Source: an uncultured bacterium
Lineage (GTDB): Bacteria > Planctomycetota > UBA1135 > GCA-002686595
Length of the DNA stretch: 43,106 nucleotides
Assembly (NCBI GenBank): GCA_937905825.1
Contig: CALCXM010000190.1
Coordinates: forward strand, 1 to 43,106
Reading direction: 5' to 3'
The position numbers were made by a program, and so were the translations under genes. The notes under the pieces were generated by a model. It was not told where the DNA came from, did not search any database, and saw nothing but the letters and a program-made list of their open reading frames with translations. Below, one piece after another: positions 7,929 through 16,218 of this stretch. Position 1 is the first letter of the stretch, and each line of letters starts with the position of its first letter.

Positions 7929-10900
7929 ATGCAACGCTACATGTTTCGAATCCTAACCCGCCTGCTCCTCGCGGCTGGACCTTTCGCGCTCTTGCTTCCC
8001 GCTTCCTCCTACGGAGCCGCAGGCCTTCGTGCGTCGGGGGAACACGTTCACTATCAGTTGGCCGTGGGTTTGGAGCCGGGCAGTCAACGCCTCGAGGTGG
8101 AAGGTGTCTTGCAGCTTCCCGAACGAAACGCAGCTGCCGGCAGCCGGTTTTGGTTGAACGAGAAGTTGGTGATCGTCGACTCGCAACCGCCGGTCAAGGC
8201 GAGCGGCGAGCGCGACGGGCACTTGGCGAGCTACACCCTCGTGGAGGCGGCGCCGGACGGACGCTTGGCGCTGAACTACATGGGAAGTCTCAGCTACGAA
8301 CTCTCCGGCCAACGGGCGGAATACACCCGGGGCTTTCGCGAGACCCTCGGAATCCTTGGCGAGGAAGGGGTTTACTTTTCCGGCAGCAGCGCCTGGGTGC
8401 CCAAGTTTGACGGGGACTTGATCACCTTCGAAATCGATGTGCACAGCGTTCCTGGCTGGCACGTGATCAGCCAAGGCAATGGCACTTCCGGAGATGGGGA
8501 TGGCCGCGCGCACTGGAACTCCGGCGGGCCCCTCGAGCAAATCTATCTGGTGGGGGGCCCGCTCAAGCGTTGGTCGGACAACGCGGGAGCCATCGAAACC
8601 CTCGTCTACTTGCACGCCGATGAAGAGCCCGTGGCCGCCAAGTACTTGGAGGCCACATCGCGCTACATCGAGATGTATCGCAAGCTCCTCGGTCCCTATC
8701 CCTACGAGAAGTTCGCCCTGGTGGAGAACTTTTGGGAGACGGGCTACGGCATGCCGTCCTTCACCTTGCTCGGGGAACAGATCATTCGTTTTCCGTTCAT
8801 CTTGCACTCGTCCTATCCCCACGAGATCTTGCACAACTGGTGGGGGAACTCCGTCTTCGTGGACTACGCCACGGGCAACTGGTGTGAAGGCCTGACCGCC
8901 TACATGGCGGACCACTTGATCCAGGAACAACGGGGCGGCGGAGCGCTCTACCGCCGTTCGACCCTGCAGAAGTATCGGGACTACGTGAAGGAGGGCCGGG
9001 ACTTCCCCTTGGAACAGTTCAGTTCCCGTCACGACGCCGCTACCGAAGCGATCGGTTATGGCAAGTCTCTGATGGGCTTTCACGCCTTGCGCAGGCAACT
9101 GGGCGACGAGGTTTTCGTGCAGGGCTTGGCTGACTTCTACAAGGACAATCGCGGCCGTCACGCGGGCTTTGCCGACTTGGCGCTGGCCTTCGAGGGGCGC
9201 CTCGATCGCGCTCAGCAAGCAGAGGCCGGTGAGCTGGAGTTAGGGGACTTCTTCAAGCAGTGGCTGAAGCGTGAAGGGGCTCCGAAGCTGGAGATCTTGC
9301 AACGGGAGTTCAGTGCCCAAGCCGACGGTTACGAGATCAGCGTCGAGCTCGCGCAAGTGCAGCCCGGGGAACCCTTCGCCATTCGCGTGCCGCTGCGCGT
9401 CACCAGCGCCGAGGGCGTGGAGTCCTTCGTTTTTCAAATGCGTTCGAAGACAGAGACCTTCCAGGCTTCCGTCAGCAGCGAACCCTGGTCCGTGGAGATC
9501 GACCCGGACTTCGACGTGTTCCGCTTGTTGGATCCCAGGGAAACCCCGTCCTCCATCGGACAAATCTTCGGGGAGCCCGAGATCCTTGCGCTCTTGCCCT
9601 CCGCCGCCTCCCCGGAAGACCAGGGACGCTACCGGGAACTGGTCAACTACTGGAACACCGAAGAGCACAAGATCGAGGTGCGCCTCGATAGCAGCGTCGA
9701 TTCCTTGCCGCCAAATCGTGCGCTGTGGGTCTTCGGCGCGAACAACTTGCATCGTGCGGTCTTCGAAGGCTGGCGCGCGGATGCGTTGGCCCTCGATCGC
9801 GGCGGCAATTCGCTCCTGACCAGCAGCGGAGATGTCTTTCCCGGCCACTGCAGTGTTGTGCTGCGCCGGCACCCCGCGAACATGGAGAAGGCGGTCGGTT
9901 GGATCGTCGTCGATCCCTGGGTAGCGCTGGAGGGTTTGGCCCGCAAGCTGCCGCACTACGGCAAGTACTCCTACCTGGCCTTCCAGGGAAGCGAACCGAC
10001 GAATGTTCTGAAGGGACAATGGTCCACACCCGACTCGCCGCTCTCGGCCACCTTTGCGGGAACGGCTGGTGAGAAGCTGGTGGTGGCCAGCACCCCCAGC
10101 GAACGCCAAGCATTGGCCGAATTGGCTCCCGTGTTCGCCCAAGCCGCCCTGCGCAAGCACGTGGAATGGCTCGCCCATCCGGAACGGGAAGGTCGCGTGC
10201 CGGGCAGCGCAGGTCACGAAGCCAGCGCCGAGCACATCGCCGAGGCTTTCAAGAACATGGGCTTGGAGCCCGCCATGCCCGCTGGCAGTTGGTTTCAGGA
10301 ATTTGTCGTGCCCGCTGGACCCGATGGCAAGAGTGTGCGCGTGCGCAACGTGATCGGTCTTTTGCGCGGGACCCGCGAGGATTGGAAGCAGCAGAGCGTC
10401 GTGCTCTCCGCCCACTACGATCATCTCGGCCGCGGTTGGCCTGATGCGCACAAGGACGATCGCGGGAAGCTGCACCTGGGTGCCAACGACAATGCCAGTG
10501 GAGTCAGCGTGATGCTTGAACTGGCCGCGAACCTGGCGGCCGCTGGGCAGCCTTCACGCAATCTGCTGGTTGTGGCCTTCAGCGCCGAGGAGTGCGGCTT
10601 GTTGGGATCCAAGCACTACGTCGACAACCCCGTGCTGCCCTTGGAGGGAATTCGAGGTGTGATCAATTTGGATACGGTGGGCTCCCTGGGTCAGGCGCCC
10701 CTGGCCATTCACGGAACCGGTACCGCAGACGAGTGGCAACACATCTTTCGCGGTTGCGGTTTCGTCACGGGCATCGCCTCGAAGAACGTTCCCGAGGGGG
10801 CTGAAGGCTCGGATCAGTGGAGCTTCATTCAAAAGGGAGTGCCCGCCGTGCAGATCGTGACCGGTGCTGGTTTGCACTATCATCGTTCCACGGACACGGT

Positions 10901-11306
10901 AGAGCACGTGGACTTTGCGGGGCTCGTGCAAGTGGCGACCTTCCTGAAGGAAGCCGTTGTCTACATGGTCGAGCGTCCCGAGCCCATGAAGGTCACTATC
11001 GAAGGCGTGCAAGCGGCCGCGCCTCCCACCACAAATGTTCGCCGGGGAGTTTCCTTCGGCAGCATTCCTGAGTACGGTTTTTCCGGGGAAGGCATGTTGC
11101 TGGGCGGCGTGTCCCCAGGATCTCCCGCAGAAAAGGCCGGTCTCCTGGCGGGCGACGTTCTGATCCAGATCGACGATCAAGTGATCGCCAAGACGCGCGA
11201 TTTTGCCAATGTGCTGAAGACCCTCACGGGTGGGCAGACCGTTCAGGCCACGGTTTTGCGTGGGGGGAAGAAAGCGACCTTCGCGGTGACCGTGATCGAA
11301 CGCTGA
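7929..11306 (+). CDS. Exported double peptidase: M1 aminopeptidase-like + M28 peptidase + PDZ domain
   Basis: I start this protein at ATG 7929 (1,125 residues), just before a signal sequence MQRYMFRILTRLLLAAG; ATG 7941 is also possible, and the frame is open further upstream but without coding character. Residues 1 to about 460 are M1-like: HEILH at 298-302 and the third zinc ligand Glu320 in NWCEG, with the 18-residue spacing expected of gluzincins. A linker region of about 460-760 is unassigned. Residues about 790-1010 are M28: His829 (AHYDH), Asp854 (GANDN), Glu887/Glu888, Asp915 (NLDTVG) and a late His at 983/985. A PDZ domain fills about 1030-1125 (SPAEKAGLLAGDVLIQID). Both zinc sites look intact. 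A role in trimming peptides in the periplasm or outside the cell is inferred. The stop is TGA. Confidence 0.92.
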   Translation: MQRYMFRILTRLLLAAGPFALLLPASSYGAAGLRASGEHVHYQLAVGLEPGSQRLEVEGVLQLPERNAAAGSRFWLNEKLVIVDSQPPVKASGERDGHLASYTLVEAAPDGRLALNYMGSLSYELSGQRAEYTRGFRETLGILGEEGVYFSGSSAWVPKFDGDLITFEIDVHSVPGWHVISQGNGTSGDGDGRAHWNSGGPLEQIYLVGGPLKRWSDNAGAIETLVYLHADEEPVAAKYLEATSRYIEMYRKLLGPYPYEKFALVENFWETGYGMPSFTLLGEQIIRFPFILHSSYPHEILHNWWGNSVFVDYATGNWCEGLTAYMADHLIQEQRGGGALYRRSTLQKYRDYVKEGRDFPLEQFSSRHDAATEAIGYGKSLMGFHALRRQLGDEVFVQGLADFYKDNRGRHAGFADLALAFEGRLDRAQQAEAGELELGDFFKQWLKREGAPKLEILQREFSAQADGYEISVELAQVQPGEPFAIRVPLRVTSAEGVESFVFQMRSKTETFQASVSSEPWSVEIDPDFDVFRLLDPRETPSSIGQIFGEPEILALLPSAASPEDQGRYRELVNYWNTEEHKIEVRLDSSVDSLPPNRALWVFGANNLHRAVFEGWRADALALDRGGNSLLTSSGDVFPGHCSVVLRRHPANMEKAVGWIVVDPWVALEGLARKLPHYGKYSYLAFQGSEPTNVLKGQWSTPDSPLSATFAGTAGEKLVVASTPSERQALAELAPVFAQAALRKHVEWLAHPEREGRVPGSAGHEASAEHIAEAFKNMGLEPAMPAGSWFQEFVVPAGPDGKSVRVRNVIGLLRGTREDWKQQSVVLSAHYDHLGRGWPDAHKDDRGKLHLGANDNASGVSVMLELAANLAAAGQPSRNLLVVAFSAEECGLLGSKHYVDNPVLPLEGIRGVINLDTVGSLGQAPLAIHGTGTADEWQHIFRGCGFVTGIASKNVPEGAEGSDQWSFIQKGVPAVQIVTGAGLHYHRSTDTVEHVDFAGLVQVATFLKEAVVYMVERPEPMKVTIEGVQAAAPPTTNVRRGVSFGSIPEYGFSGEGMLLGGVSPGSPAEKAGLLAGDVLIQIDDQVIAKTRDFANVLKTLTGGQTVQATVLRGGKKATFAVTVIER

Positions 11307-11312
11307 GGGCCT

Positions 11313-11331
11313 TGCTGGGTTGGCCCCAGCA
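11313..11331. terminator. Short hairpin between convergent genes
   Basis: A 7-bp perfect stem (TGCTGGG/CCCAGCA) with a 5-nt loop lies in the 44-bp gap between the convergent M1/M28 and glycosyltransferase genes. It has no T-tract, so intrinsic termination is only possible. Confidence 0.4.
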
Positions 11332-11350
11332 GGAGGACGCGCATGGGCTC

Positions 11351-12544
11351 TTAGCCGAAGCGTTTGGCCAAGACCTCGACCATGCTCTGCAAGCGATGGT
11401 GAGTTCGATGGGCCTGTTCGACTCGCTCGAAGCCGCGGGCGGCGACCTTGTCCCGCGCTGCGGGATTGTCCAAGTAATAGCGCGCCTTCTCTGCGGCTTC
11501 TTCGGTGCTGCTGAAGGTGGCCACGTCGATGCCCGTCTCGAAGTACTCGAAGAGGTCCGCTTGGGCGTCGGTCAACAGGAATCCTCCTGAGCCGGGAACG
11601 TCCCAAACGCGCTTGTTCAAAGCACTGGGCATCTGCACGGCGGTGATGTTGAGGTTTACTTCGCTTCCGGCGAAGACCGAGGCCAGCTCGCGAGTTGGAT
11701 GCACAGCTCCGGGCAGTTCAATGCCTTGCACGAGCTTCTCCCAATGGCTGTCGCCGTAGACCACGATGCCGAGGCTCTTGAGGCCTTCAACCAGCTCCAC
11801 ACGACTTTGCAAGGTGGCTTCCCCGAGAGCGATTTGCGAGGCCACGAAAAGGGCTCGCCCGTGTTCCGGTGCGTTCAGATCCAGGAGCCGCGCCAGGTCA
11901 TCGCGCAAGAACTGGCGGTTGACTTCGCGGCCGCTGGCCAGTTGGCGCGCGAAGTCCGCGCCCTCCGGTGTGACGTCGATGCGCGCCCGTTGAAACCAGG
12001 AACCGGCGACCAGGTTCAAGGGCCGGCCCATGCGAGCGGCGACGGCTTGATCCACCTTCTTCGGATGAAATTGTTCCGGGTTGGACGCGGTCGGCAGGTG
12101 CCGCGGATCCTCAAAGCCGATGCGTGCCAGCCAGGGCAGGGCCGTGCGCTCGTAACAGAAGATCTGGGTGTTGCTGGTGGCGTTCTGTTCCGCGCCGCCT
12201 AGGATCGGCAGCGGGTGATCCACGAACCAGGAAGCCAGGGGAATGCCATAGTCCTCGAGGATGCCCGCCAGGACGCCGGACTCATCGAAGCCGATGTGAT
12301 TGATGGTCAGCAGGAAGTCCGGCTGAAAGCGCACGAGCTCCATCAAGAGGCTCTTCAACATCTCGGCTTCCGCTGCGCCTTCCAACTTGATGGGCAGGGT
12401 CTCCACCTCCCAGCCCAGCGTCCGGGCACTTTGGATCACATCGCGGACGAGGAAGTAGTCGGATTCCAAGACAAGCATGCGCGGAGCTTCACCCGGGCGA
12501 AACTTCGGGTAGCCGAGCGCCTGGGTAAGTGAGCTGCTGGTCAT
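11351..12544 (-). CDS. CgeB-like glycosyltransferase (family 1-type, DUF3880-like N-terminus)
   Basis: A 397-residue cytoplasmic protein. The N-terminal half (LVLESDYFLVRDVIQSARTLGWEV...FQPDFLLTINHIGFDESG...LASWFVDHP) matches the pattern of DUF3880/CgeB-type proteins, and the C-terminal third (LNITAVQMPSALNKRVWDVPGSGGFLLTD) is the donor-binding part of glycosyltransferase group 1 proteins of the CgeB kind. Such enzymes attach sugars to surface polysaccharides, spore coat or flagellin; the acceptor here is unknown. It follows the methyltransferase gene by 28 bp on the same strand, suggesting a small surface-glycan operon. The stop codon is TAA. Confidence 0.78.
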   Translation of the reverse strand: MTSSSLTQALGYPKFRPGEAPRMLVLESDYFLVRDVIQSARTLGWEVETLPIKLEGAAEAEMLKSLLMELVRFQPDFLLTINHIGFDESGVLAGILEDYGIPLASWFVDHPLPILGGAEQNATSNTQIFCYERTALPWLARIGFEDPRHLPTASNPEQFHPKKVDQAVAARMGRPLNLVAGSWFQRARIDVTPEGADFARQLASGREVNRQFLRDDLARLLDLNAPEHGRALFVASQIALGEATLQSRVELVEGLKSLGIVVYGDSHWEKLVQGIELPGAVHPTRELASVFAGSEVNLNITAVQMPSALNKRVWDVPGSGGFLLTDAQADLFEYFETGIDVATFSSTEEAAEKARYYLDNPAARDKVAARGFERVEQAHRTHHRLQSMVEVLAKRFG

Positions 12545-12572
12545 GGTTGGAACCTCGCCATTGGACTGGGAA

Positions 12573-13229
12573 CTAGCGCGACATCAAGGCCCACAGATCG
12601 AGGTCTTGGGTCCAGAACTGGCCGTTGGTGAAGCCGGCGTTGTCCATGTGCTGCTTGAGCGTTTTGGCAGTGAAGCCGGTGCGGTGAGCCATGGCTGTGC
12701 GTCCCGCTTGGATCTGGGGTCGGTGCCCGAACAAGATATCGATGGGACAGATCGGTCCGGCTTGCGATTGATAGGCGACGTCTTCCAAACGATCCTCGGC
12801 GACCAGTTTGCAGACCGCTTGAAGGTCGGGCATGGTGCTCAGGAACAAGCCACCTGGGCGCAACACACGATGGAATTCCGCGAGGGCTTGGGGCACTTCC
12901 CAACTTTCGAGGTGCTCTAGATTGTGGCTGGACCAGATGGCATCGACGGAGGCCGTCTGCAACATGGAAAGGTCCGTGATCGAGCCGACGATCTCCGGCT
13001 GGGCGTTGGGGTCGATATCGAGTCGCAACTCTTTCCAGCTCGGACCGCGGAAGGCTTCGTGCAGGTGCTCTTGCCCGGGAGGGCCGCAACCCACGTGCAG
13101 GCAGATGAGTTCCGCCGTCTCCTGACCAGCACTCGCCGGGGCGGGCGCTTGGGGGGTGGATTCTGCTGGCTGATTGGGCTTGATATTGATCACGGTACTG
13201 GGGGTGGGGTTCAGGGTCTTGGGTCCCAT
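12573..13229 (-). CDS. SAM-dependent class I methyltransferase (type 11)
   Basis: The SAM-binding motif ICLHVGCGPPG is followed by an acidic strand LRLDIDP, then SSHNLEHLE and EFHRVLRPGGLFLSTMPD, the standard motifs I-V of a class I methyltransferase of the type often found with glycosyltransferases. I place the start at ATG 13229 (218 residues). The frame is open to 13343, but that longer form would overlap the start of the divergent argS, and its extra residues are Pro/Arg-rich; ATG 13271 is a second option. No clear ribosome-binding site settles it. The next gene, 28 bp away, is the CgeB-like transferase, so sugar or lipid-linked glycan methylation is a reasonable guess. Confidence 0.78.
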   Translation of the reverse strand: MGPKTLNPTPSTVINIKPNQPAESTPQAPAPASAGQETAELICLHVGCGPPGQEHLHEAFRGPSWKELRLDIDPNAQPEIVGSITDLSMLQTASVDAIWSSHNLEHLESWEVPQALAEFHRVLRPGGLFLSTMPDLQAVCKLVAEDRLEDVAYQSQAGPICPIDILFGHRPQIQAGRTAMAHRTGFTAKTLKQHMDNAGFTNGQFWTQDLDLWALMSR

Positions 13230-13341
13230 CGGCCGGATCCGGTGCGGCCTTGGGGGGGCGCGGCCCGTCATTCCCAATTCCGCGAGCTTTTTTGCTCTTT
13301 CTAAGTGAGCTAGAGGCGTCCTCTCTGGTTTCCTTGGCCCC

Positions 13342-15465
13342 ATGCAGTACGAAGCCGAATTGTCCTCGCTGATCGCTCAGGCCCTTGGAGCGCAGCCCTT
13401 CTCCCTGGAAATGACCGCGGAGGAGCTCCAGGAGTGGATTGAACGACCCAAGGACTCAAAGCTGGGGGACCTTGCTTTCCCCTGTTTCCGCTTGGCGAAG
13501 GCCCTGCGCAAGGCACCGCCGCAGATCGCTGGGATGCTCTTGGAGCAGCTTTCCCCCGAAGCCCTGCAAGCGGCAGGATTTGAAAAGGGAGTGGCTGCTG
13601 GCCCCTACCTGAACTTCTTCCTGGCGCGCGCCGGATTGGCAGCGGACCTGGTGCCGGGGATCCTCTCGGGCAACTACCTGGCTCGCCGGCCGCAGCGCGA
13701 CGAGAAGGTGATGGTGGAGTACTCCCAGCCCAACACCCACAAGGCCTTCCACGTCGGTCACATTCGCAACGCGAGTCTCGGGGACTCGGTGGCGCGCTTG
13801 CTCGAGTGGCAGGGGCACGAGGTGGTGCCGGTCAACTACATCGGCGATGAGGGCACCCACGTGGCCAAATGCCTGTGGCATTTGCGCGAGCACTTTGCAG
13901 GGGAATGGCCCGAGACCCAGCGCGGCGAGTTCCTCGGCGAGCAGTACAGCGCCGCCACCGAAAAGCTCAACCTCGACACCTTGACCCGCGCAGCGCGTCC
14001 CGGTGTGCGCGCTGCGAAGGTGTTGAAGGTGCAAGCTCACCCGGAGAATCCGAAGTGGCTCGTGAGCGAGGTTGAGCTCGATGGCGAGACCTTGCAGGTG
14101 CTCGTGGGCGCGGCCGGATTTGCCCCGGGCGATCTGGTGCCCTACGCGAAACCGGGCATGCGCGTCAGCGGCAAAGAAGTCGGCGTGGTGGTGCGCGGCG
14201 GCGTAGAAAGCACGGGCATGCTGCTCAGCGAAAAGGAGCTGGGCATCTCCGAGCGCGACGACAACATCCCGGTGCTTCCCGCGGGCTGCAGCGTGGGGGA
14301 CGAAGTTGCGGAGCTCTATCGCATCAATAGCGCCCTGCCCGAGGGCCGTGGGGTGCTCGAGGAATTCGCCCGGCGCAACCGCGAGGTGAGCGAGGTTCTG
14401 CAAGCCCTCGAGAGCGGCGCAGGGGAAATCTACGACCTTTGGAAGAAGACCTTCGACTGGTCGATGGAGGAGTTCTATCGCATCTATGCTTGGCTCGGAT
14501 GCCGCTTCGATCACTTTTTCTTCGAGTCAGAAGTCGGCGAGCCCTCCAAGGAATTGGTTCGCGAATTCCAAGCCAAGGGTGTCTTCAAGGAGTCTCAAGG
14601 GGCCGTCGGCGCCGACCTGGAAGAGTTCGGCCTCGGCTTCTGCGTCTTGATCAAATCGGACGGCACGGCGCTCTACGCCACCCGTGACCTGTCCTTGGCC
14701 CAGCGCAAATTCGAGGAGTTCGGCATCGACCGATCCTTGTACGTGGTGGACTCGGCTCAGACGTTGCACTTCCAGCAGGTCTTCAAGTGCCTGGAGTTGA
14801 TGGGCTACGAGCAGGCTTCCAAGTGCCAGCACTTGCCATACGCTCAAGTGGTGTTGACGGATGGCAAGATGAGCAGTCGCAAGGGCAACTCGATTCTCTT
14901 CTCGCAATTGGAGGCGCGCCTCTTGGAGAAGATCAATCGCGACTTCCTCGACAAGTACGTGGACGAGTGGCCTGCGCAGGAAGTCGCCGAAGCAGCCCAC
15001 TGCATCGCCATGGCGACCATGCGCTACGGCATGCTGAATCAGTTGCACGGTTCCAAGATCGTTTTCGACCTGGACGAGTGGAGCGCGCAAACCGGCAACA
15101 CCGGGCCCTACTTGCTGTACGCCTACGCTCGCACCCGTTCGATCCTGCGGGAGGTCGGCGAGCAGGACACGGGCTCGGTGGACTGGAGTCTCGTGACCCA
15201 CGAGACCGAGGCCGATGTGCTCGGCTGGCTCGCGGACTACCACCGTGTGGTGGAACGCGCCAGCGACGCGCTCTTGCCGCAAGTCCTTTGCACCTACCTC
15301 TACGAGCTGAGCCGCAAGTTCAGTCGCATGTACGACAAGTGCTCGGTCATGCACGCGGAGACCGGTGAACTACGGGCCACACGCATGCAGCTGATCGATG
15401 CCACCGGTCTCGTGATTCAACACGGGTTGGGACTCTTGGGGATCCGTACCATCGAACGCATGTAG
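13342..15465 (+). CDS. argS: Arginyl-tRNA synthetase with an inserted tRNA-binding (OB-fold) domain
   Basis: This 707-residue protein charges tRNA-Arg with arginine. Class I signatures are present: HVGH at residues 137-140 (HIGH motif) within MVEYSQPNTHKAFHVGHIRN, and KMSSR at 509-513 (KMSKS motif). The N-terminal Add-1-like domain and the C-terminal anticodon domain (TGPYLLYAYARTRSILR... to LGLLGIRTIERM) are recognisable. It is longer than usual for bacterial ArgRS because residues about 226-322 hold an extra module. That stretch (VLKVQAHPENPKW... VGAAGFAPGDLVPYAKPG... GVESTGMLLSEKELG) looks like the tRNA_bind OB fold found at the N-terminus of PheT and the C-terminus of MetG. The gene is divergent from the methyltransferase across about 112 bp. 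Confidence 0.96.
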   Translation: MQYEAELSSLIAQALGAQPFSLEMTAEELQEWIERPKDSKLGDLAFPCFRLAKALRKAPPQIAGMLLEQLSPEALQAAGFEKGVAAGPYLNFFLARAGLAADLVPGILSGNYLARRPQRDEKVMVEYSQPNTHKAFHVGHIRNASLGDSVARLLEWQGHEVVPVNYIGDEGTHVAKCLWHLREHFAGEWPETQRGEFLGEQYSAATEKLNLDTLTRAARPGVRAAKVLKVQAHPENPKWLVSEVELDGETLQVLVGAAGFAPGDLVPYAKPGMRVSGKEVGVVVRGGVESTGMLLSEKELGISERDDNIPVLPAGCSVGDEVAELYRINSALPEGRGVLEEFARRNREVSEVLQALESGAGEIYDLWKKTFDWSMEEFYRIYAWLGCRFDHFFFESEVGEPSKELVREFQAKGVFKESQGAVGADLEEFGLGFCVLIKSDGTALYATRDLSLAQRKFEEFGIDRSLYVVDSAQTLHFQQVFKCLELMGYEQASKCQHLPYAQVVLTDGKMSSRKGNSILFSQLEARLLEKINRDFLDKYVDEWPAQEVAEAAHCIAMATMRYGMLNQLHGSKIVFDLDEWSAQTGNTGPYLLYAYARTRSILREVGEQDTGSVDWSLVTHETEADVLGWLADYHRVVERASDALLPQVLCTYLYELSRKFSRMYDKCSVMHAETGELRATRMQLIDATGLVIQHGLGLLGIRTIERM

Positions 15466-15494
15466 CGGGATGCAGCGAGACTCCCCGGGGAGGA

Positions 15495-16031
15495 CTACTT
15501 GTGGTCGCCCTTGTGGTGGGACTCGATGTGCTCGAAGTCCTTTTCGTTGAAGTAGCCCCTGCTGAATTCCAGGGCCGCCGTGCGCAGTTTGCCCACCTGT
15601 GCGGTGTCGGTGCCTTGCTTGCACTTCATCGCCGCGACGGTGACCTGGTGCATGAGGGCGAGCTGAAAGAGGTACTTGCCCTGGGCTTCCTTGTCCGCGT
15701 CGGCGGCGGGCAGCTTGATGCGTTGAGCGAGCCAGTATCCAGCGACCTGGTCTTGGATTTTCTGAGCGTGCTCGTCCTTGGCCATGGTCCAACGCACGAC
15801 CTGGTTCAGGTTGGGAGAGGCTTCCGCTTGGAAGGCAGTGAGCTGGCCCATGGCCTTCTCGATGGTGGTGAGGTCCTCCATCATCAGGTCGATTCGAAGT
15901 TGATCTCCGTAGATGCCGCAGGGCACTTGGCAGTGCAGAGCAGGGGCGCTGCTGGGAGCAACCGGTGTCGAGTTGGAAGTCAGGGTGAGGGCGAGGAGGG
16001 GGGCACAGAGGGCCAAAAGCGTGTTCTTCAT
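15495..16031 (-). CDS. sodN: Nickel superoxide dismutase with an export-type leader
   Basis: The segment HCQVPCGIY at residues 33-41 is the Ni-hook of nickel superoxide dismutase (consensus HCxxPCGxY), in which the N-terminal His, Cys2 and Cys6 bind nickel. The following IDLMMEDLTTIEKAM... and WTMAKDEHAQKIQDQVAGYWLAQRIK helices match the four-helix SodN body. At 178 residues, including the leader, it is of normal size. Instead of the short cytoplasmic propeptide cleaved by SodX, the 32-residue leader reads as a Sec signal peptide (Lys-Asn, a Leu/Ala-rich core, then SSAPAL before His33). No sodX-like peptidase gene is nearby. It probably detoxifies superoxide outside the cytoplasm. It is divergent from the multiheme cytochrome gene across 187 bp. 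Confidence 0.92.
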   Translation of the reverse strand: MKNTLLALCAPLLALTLTSNSTPVAPSSAPALHCQVPCGIYGDQLRIDLMMEDLTTIEKAMGQLTAFQAEASPNLNQVVRWTMAKDEHAQKIQDQVAGYWLAQRIKLPAADADKEAQGKYLFQLALMHQVTVAAMKCKQGTDTAQVGKLRTAALEFSRGYFNEKDFEHIESHHKGDHK

Positions 16032-16218
16032 GGAGGCGTTGTCCTTCTATGGAGCTGGATTGTCAAGGACGCTCCCGTCATCCAGGCATGGGTTGTGTTT
16101 CGAGCGTGCGTGGGGCCGTGCACGCAGGTCCAAAGCAAGGACCCGGGCAGGTCTTGGGGCAGCAGATCCTTTGCAGATTCAGCATGGCTCACGCTCTCCA
16201 ACGTGCGAGACTGGGCCC

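Noticed and set aside
7953..10475. Two long minus-strand ORFs (421 and 411 codons)
   Set aside because: Both are antisense to the well-supported M1/M28 gene and have no domain features of their own.
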